DNA of 64,000 nucleotides from NCBI GenBank assembly GCA_017511045.1, contig JAFWLM010000120.1, positions 62,001-126,000 of the forward strand, in the 5' to 3' direction. The notes under the pieces are model-generated. The model was given only the letters and a program-made list of their open reading frames with translations. It searched no databases and was not told the origin of the DNA. Below, one piece after another: positions 63,692-64,000 of the stretch. Source of the DNA: Lachnospiraceae bacterium. Its GTDB lineage: Bacteria > Bacillota > Clostridia > Lachnospirales > Lachnospiraceae. Both the position numbers and the translations under genes were made by a program. Each line of letters opens with the position of its first letter. The stretch's first letter is position 1.

Positions 63692-64000
63692 ATGCTGACA
63701 CTAGACAGAGTTTATCAGGCGGCTTTCGCTCTGAAAGATATCGCAAGAAAAACCGATTTGATCTATTCCGATAAACTTCCTTCTGAAGGGGAACTCTATT
63801 TAAAAACGGAGAACCTGCAAAGGACGGGAAGTTTCAAGCTGCGCGGAGCCTATTTTAAGATCAGCCAGCTTTCGGAGGAAGAAAGATCCCGGGGCATCAT
63901 TGCCTGCAGTGCAGGTAACCATGCACAGGGCGTCGCTTTAGCTGCATCCAGAATGGGGATCAAGAGCATCATCTGTATGCCGGACGGTGCGCCGATCAGC
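63692..64000 (+). CDS. ilvA: Threonine dehydratase, N-terminal part (continues past window)
   Basis: 103 codons from ATG 63692, preceded by GGGAG, then cut by the window end. The PLP-lysine motif GSFKLRGA and the SAGNHAQGVA phosphate loop identify a fold type II threonine/serine dehydratase. In this context it supplies 2-oxobutyrate for isoleucine, though a catabolic TdcB type without the regulatory tail cannot be excluded since the C-terminus is missing. Confidence 0.93.
   Translation, partial: MLTLDRVYQAAFALKDIARKTDLIYSDKLPSEGELYLKTENLQRTGSFKLRGAYFKISQLSEEERSRGIIACSAGNHAQGVALAASRMGIKSIICMPDGAPIS

Overview
The window reads as a chromosomal segment of a strictly anaerobic, low-to-mid-GC Firmicute of the class Clostridia, most likely a gut Lachnospirales/Eubacteriales relative. 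The evidence is glycyl radical enzymes, an [FeFe]-hydrogenase with its H-cluster maturases, a four-subunit 2-oxoacid:ferredoxin oxidoreductase, a DUF6472 micro-protein and a macro-domain protein of a type common in that group. AGGAGG-type ribosome sites and short U-tailed terminators are frequent. I see no rRNA, tRNA, CRISPR array, transposase or phage gene. The genus is not determinable from what I can see.

Region by region. (1) 1-9.2 kb: a catabolic island with two tandem glycyl radical enzymes (first truncated by the window edge), two flavin/Fe-S ene-reductases of the old-yellow-enzyme/2,4-dienoyl-CoA reductase type, a ketopantoate-reductase-like enzyme, and a radical-SAM activase on the opposite strand. 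(2) 9.3-13.0 kb: a small coiled-coil protein, HypB, a YqeY-like protein, a metallo-beta-lactamase-fold hydrolase and an M29 aminopeptidase. (3) 13.0-14.7 kb: a Crp/Fnr regulator divergent from an Fe-S protein, with a palindromic operator between them. (4) 14.7-26.9 kb: accessory genes, including macro-domain and vWA proteins, small zinc-ribbon and acidic proteins, three nitroreductases, a DUF5662 protein, a membrane SpoIIE-type phosphatase, an SDR, a queuosine-precursor transporter with a pseudoknot leader, an HD protein and a membrane-anchored GIY-YIG protein. (5) 27-31.6 kb: a sodium-coupled amino-acid transporter and the por operon. (6) 31.6-40.1 kb: a glutamate-synthase-like FMN protein, a CobL/CbiT-like protein with a degenerate SAM site, an AraC regulator, a beta-helix protein without a signal peptide, an alpha/beta hydrolase and an SDR-zinc-ribbon fusion. 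(7) 40.1-46.5 kb: hydF-hydE behind a structured leader, then a NuoF/GltD-like fusion overlapping an [FeFe]-hydrogenase. (8) 46.5-52.2 kb: an OFA-type MFS transporter with a decarboxylase-like amidohydrolase, divergent from a LysR regulator, then a GH2 glycosidase. (9) 52.2-64 kb: a complete branched-chain amino-acid operon, ilvB-ilvN-ilvC-ilvD-leuA-leuC-leuD-leuB-ilvE, followed by the start of ilvA.

How it fits together: pyruvate or another 2-oxoacid is oxidised by Por to give reduced ferredoxin; the [FeFe]-hydrogenase and its NAD(P)-linked partner can dispose of or redistribute those electrons; the GRE/ene-reductase island probably degrades a specific unsaturated or hydroxylated substrate. 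The ilv-leu operon starts from a consensus promoter and carries a 25-residue leader peptide rich in Ile, Val and Leu followed by a terminator, i.e. classical attenuation rather than a T-box. Several spaces between its genes contain strong hairpins, one being a roughly 245-nt multi-stem element between ilvD and leuA.

The least explained items are the RNA-level elements (hydF leader, ilvD-leuA element, pseudoknot before the transporter, tandem hairpins before the macro gene), the paired GREs, the degenerate CobL/CbiT-like protein and the 745-residue beta-helix protein.
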